In this document: positions 12,711 through 14,656 of the stretch, piece after piece | Layout of the letters: the number at the start of each line of letters is the position of its first letter | Numbering within the stretch: the stretch's first letter is position 1 | Source: Planctomycetaceae bacterium | Lineage (GTDB): Bacteria; Planctomycetota; Planctomycetia; Pirellulales; Thermoguttaceae | Assembly: GCA_031276415.1 (NCBI GenBank) | Contig: JAISNF010000023.1 | Location: forward strand, 1-14,656 | Length of the DNA stretch: 14,656 nucleotides | Direction of reading: 5' to 3' | The notes under the pieces: generated by a model | What the model was told of the DNA's origin: nothing | Seen by the model: the letters and a program-made list of their open reading frames with translations, nothing else | Database searches by the model: none | Position numbers and translations under genes: made by a program

Positions 12711-14656
12711 ATGAACGATATGTCATTGATATTGGAATTTGTTCAGGAAGCCCGTGAATATATTGATGAGATCGAACCAACATTGATCGAAATCAACAAC
12801 GGAGCCACCGACGCCGGAACCGTCGATTCAGAACTAATTAACTCCGTGTTCCGCCTCTTTCACTCAATGAAAGGAAGCGCCGGTTTTCTCGCACTGACGA
12901 CCGTTACGTCAGTAACACATGAAGCCGAAACCCTTTTAGATAAAATCCGCAACGGCAAATCAAGTTTAACCGTCCAAATCACCGCAACTCTTTGCAAAGC
13001 ACTTGATTTGTTCCGCGAAATGTTGGTGCATATCGAAGAAAGCGGAAACGATGAAGGTTTTACAGAACCGGCTCAGGCAATTATCGCTGTTCTCAAAAAA
13101 CATGTTGCCGGTGAACCGGTTGACGACAGTGAACTTGGCAGCAGTACTCCTTCCGCATCTTCCTCCGCAACTCCAACTCCCTCACACATAATCCCTGTTG
13201 CCGATTCCGCTGGTTCTTCCGCTAATTCTAAGGAAGAACTCTCCTTTGAAATACTTGCCAATGAACCGGTTCACAAACCGATTTCCGCCGCAGAACTGGA
13301 TTTTTCCAACCAAACCGAACCTGATCCTGTTGCCGAACCCGCCAAACCTGTTGAACCCATTGAACCTGTTGAATCTGCTGAACCGAAAATAGTTGCGGAA
13401 CCGGTCGAACAACCGGAACTTGTCGCCTTGCAACTTTCACCGGAAATGCGGCACGGATTTGTCGCCGAAGCCACCGAACAACTCGACGCCGCCGAACAAG
13501 CATTGTTGCTGGTTTTAGACGAAAATGTTGATTCCGCAGAACCGCTCAAAGATTCTTTCCGCTACATTCATAGTTTCAAAGGCAATTGCGGTTTCATGGG
13601 ACTTGTCCATCTGGAACATCTCAGCCACACAATGGAAACGCTTCTCGATGCATTGCGAAACGGCGAAATTAAACCGGACGAAAAAAATGTCGGAAAATTG
13701 CTCAGTTTGCTTGATGTTCTCCGCGATGCCGTCAAAGACCTTGAAGAAGGCGGTTCAGGAACAATTAAAGATTTGAATTATCATATTCGGGCATTGAATG
13801 CCTTAATGGGACAAGAAGTTAGCAATCAGGTTAATCCGGCTTCGTCTGTACCGTCGGCTGTGCCGTTGTCTGTGCCGAATGCAACAACGCCGAATATTCC
13901 CGCTTCGTCCAATGTTTCAACTTCATCAACTTCATCGTCTTCATCCGCAGTATCTGCGGCAATTGCCCAACCTGTTGCAACACCGGCTGCAACTTCCGAT
14001 GTTTCGGCGAAACAGAATATTTCTCAAAGTATTTCTCAAAGTATTTCCCCAAATATTTCCCAAACACCGCTTCAAGTCTCTGACGTATTGCCCAATAGTG
14101 ATGCTGATCATATTGCTGATCATGCTGCTGATCATGTTGCCGCGAAACCTGCGGCGAGTGCCGCCGGAACTCAAAAGGGAAAACAGGATATTCGGGTTGA
14201 TTTGCACAAACTTGATATTCTTATCAATCTTGTCGGCGAACTTGTGATTGCCGAGTCAATGGTTACGCGTTGTCCGGCGGTTTCTCAGGTTGAAGACGAA
14301 TATTATAATCGGGCAAAACACCAACTTCGCCGAATTTGTGATGATTTACAAGATGTTGCGATGGCAGTTCGAATGATTCCGCTTTCGGCAACGTTTCGGA
14401 AAATGATTCGATTGGTTCATGATTTGGCGACAAAATCGGGTAAAAAAATCAAGTTGAATCTTGTCGGAGAAGAAACCGAAGTTGACAAAACGGTGATTGA
14501 GCAGATTGCGGATCCTTTGGTTCATATTGTTCGCAACAGTTGTGATCATGGTATTGAATTGCCGGAAGACCGAATCAAAAGCGGGAAACCGGAAACCGGA
14601 ACCGTTACGCTTGAAGGGAAACACGAAGGCGGTGAAGTCTGGATAATGATTACTGA
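12711..14656 (+). CDS. cheA: CheA-type chemotaxis histidine kinase with two HPt domains, 5' part
   Basis: The frame is open from the ATG to the window end (648 codons); the 3' part is missing. Residues 1-110 form HPt domain 1, with phospho-acceptor H51 in 'LFHSMKGSAGF'. About 130-240 is a Ser/Pro/Glu-rich linker. About 243-345 is HPt domain 2, with H287 in 'YIHSFKGNCGF'. About 365-490 is another low-complexity linker with 12-bp repeats. Then come the P3 dimerisation helices ('VDLHKLDILINLVGELVIAE', about 502-521) and the start of the P4 ATP-binding domain with the N box 'HIVRNSCDHG' (H605, N609). The catalytic G boxes and the CheW-like P5 domain would lie beyond the window. CheA autophosphorylates and passes phosphate to CheY or CheB. 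No P2 domain is recognisable. Two HPt domains suggest more than one phosphate acceptor site. It could also serve a non-motility pathway, since no other che gene is in view. Confidence 0.93.
   Translation, partial: MNDMSLILEFVQEAREYIDEIEPTLIEINNGATDAGTVDSELINSVFRLFHSMKGSAGFLALTTVTSVTHEAETLLDKIRNGKSSLTVQITATLCKALDLFREMLVHIEESGNDEGFTEPAQAIIAVLKKHVAGEPVDDSELGSSTPSASSSATPTPSHIIPVADSAGSSANSKEELSFEILANEPVHKPISAAELDFSNQTEPDPVAEPAKPVEPIEPVESAEPKIVAEPVEQPELVALQLSPEMRHGFVAEATEQLDAAEQALLLVLDENVDSAEPLKDSFRYIHSFKGNCGFMGLVHLEHLSHTMETLLDALRNGEIKPDEKNVGKLLSLLDVLRDAVKDLEEGGSGTIKDLNYHIRALNALMGQEVSNQVNPASSVPSAVPLSVPNATTPNIPASSNVSTSSTSSSSSAVSAAIAQPVATPAATSDVSAKQNISQSISQSISPNISQTPLQVSDVLPNSDADHIADHAADHVAAKPAASAAGTQKGKQDIRVDLHKLDILINLVGELVIAESMVTRCPAVSQVEDEYYNRAKHQLRRICDDLQDVAMAVRMIPLSATFRKMIRLVHDLATKSGKKIKLNLVGEETEVDKTVIEQIADPLVHIVRNSCDHGIELPEDRIKSGKPETGTVTLEGKHEGGEVWIMIT
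14019..14066 (+). repeat. 12-bp repeats encoding ISQS-type units in the cheA linker
   Basis: Four units of 12 bp (ATTTCTCAAAGT twice, then two variants) encode ISQS, ISQS, ISPN and ISQT (residues 437-452) in the linker before P3. Confidence 0.8.
14103..14138 (+). repeat. 12-bp repeats encoding ADHx in the cheA linker
   Basis: GCTGATCAT occurs at 14103, 14115 and 14127, a 12-bp period, encoding ADHI, ADHA and ADHV (residues 465-476, split by no other residue). Each unit contains the palindrome TGATCA. The His/Asp spacing could bind metal, but a plain slippage origin is enough to explain it. Confidence 0.75.

Noticed and set aside
13073..14207. Minus-strand open frames over cheA
   Set aside because: They are shadows of the repetitive cheA linkers; the plus-strand frame has intact HPt, P3 and P4 motifs.

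Overview
The window most likely comes from an AT-rich member of the Planctomycetota. This is an inference from gene content: a small transthyretin-like (carboxypeptidase-regulatory-like) secreted protein, a GYF_2 membrane protein, a lid-less Hsp70 paralogue, a large secreted clan GH-A-like glycosidase, Shine-Dalgarno sites on only some genes, and proteins with long low-complexity tails. No rRNA, tRNA or CRISPR array was seen.

Layout. 1-405 (+) is the 3' end of a transthyretin-like protein. 490-3585 (+) encodes a 1031-aa secreted multidomain glycoside-hydrolase-like protein whose start region carries an 18-bp tandem duplication. 3692-4996 (+) is sbcD, with no sbcC beside it. Facing it, 6942-5055 (-) is a two-gene unit: an SMC/ABC-type ATPase followed 1 nt later by an RloB-like Toprim nuclease. 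This pair is visibly more AT-rich than its neighbours and resembles known ATPase plus Toprim anti-phage modules (RloA/RloB, AbiL, PARIS type). 11590-7048 (-) holds a lipoprotein with a Lys/Glu-rich tail, a DnaK-like ATPase without the substrate lid, and a GYF-domain multi-pass membrane protein. 12711-14656 (+) is the 5' part of a cheA-type kinase gene with two HPt domains; it runs off the window.

The 1.1-kb gap between the divergent lipoprotein and cheA genes (11591-12710) has no gene but is dense in structure. It contains a sigma-70-like promoter for each flanking gene, a 15-bp tandem repeat, a 131-bp nested palindrome with a perfect 29-bp inverted repeat, and a 343-bp composite element. That element has mirrored heptamer arrays and subterminal inverted repeats on its outside and two pairs of hairpins inside; one pair differs by compensatory base changes in both arms.

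How the parts may work together. The ATPase-Toprim pair is a probable defence module. The lipoprotein, Hsp70 and GYF genes are co-directional with short gaps and may form an envelope-linked chaperone unit, which is inference only. The cheA product probably uses its two HPt domains as phosphoryl acceptor sites and has no recognisable P2 domain in the usual place. The strongest leads for new biology are the ATPase-RloB pair, the composite inverted-repeat element, and the lipoprotein-Hsp70-GYF cluster.
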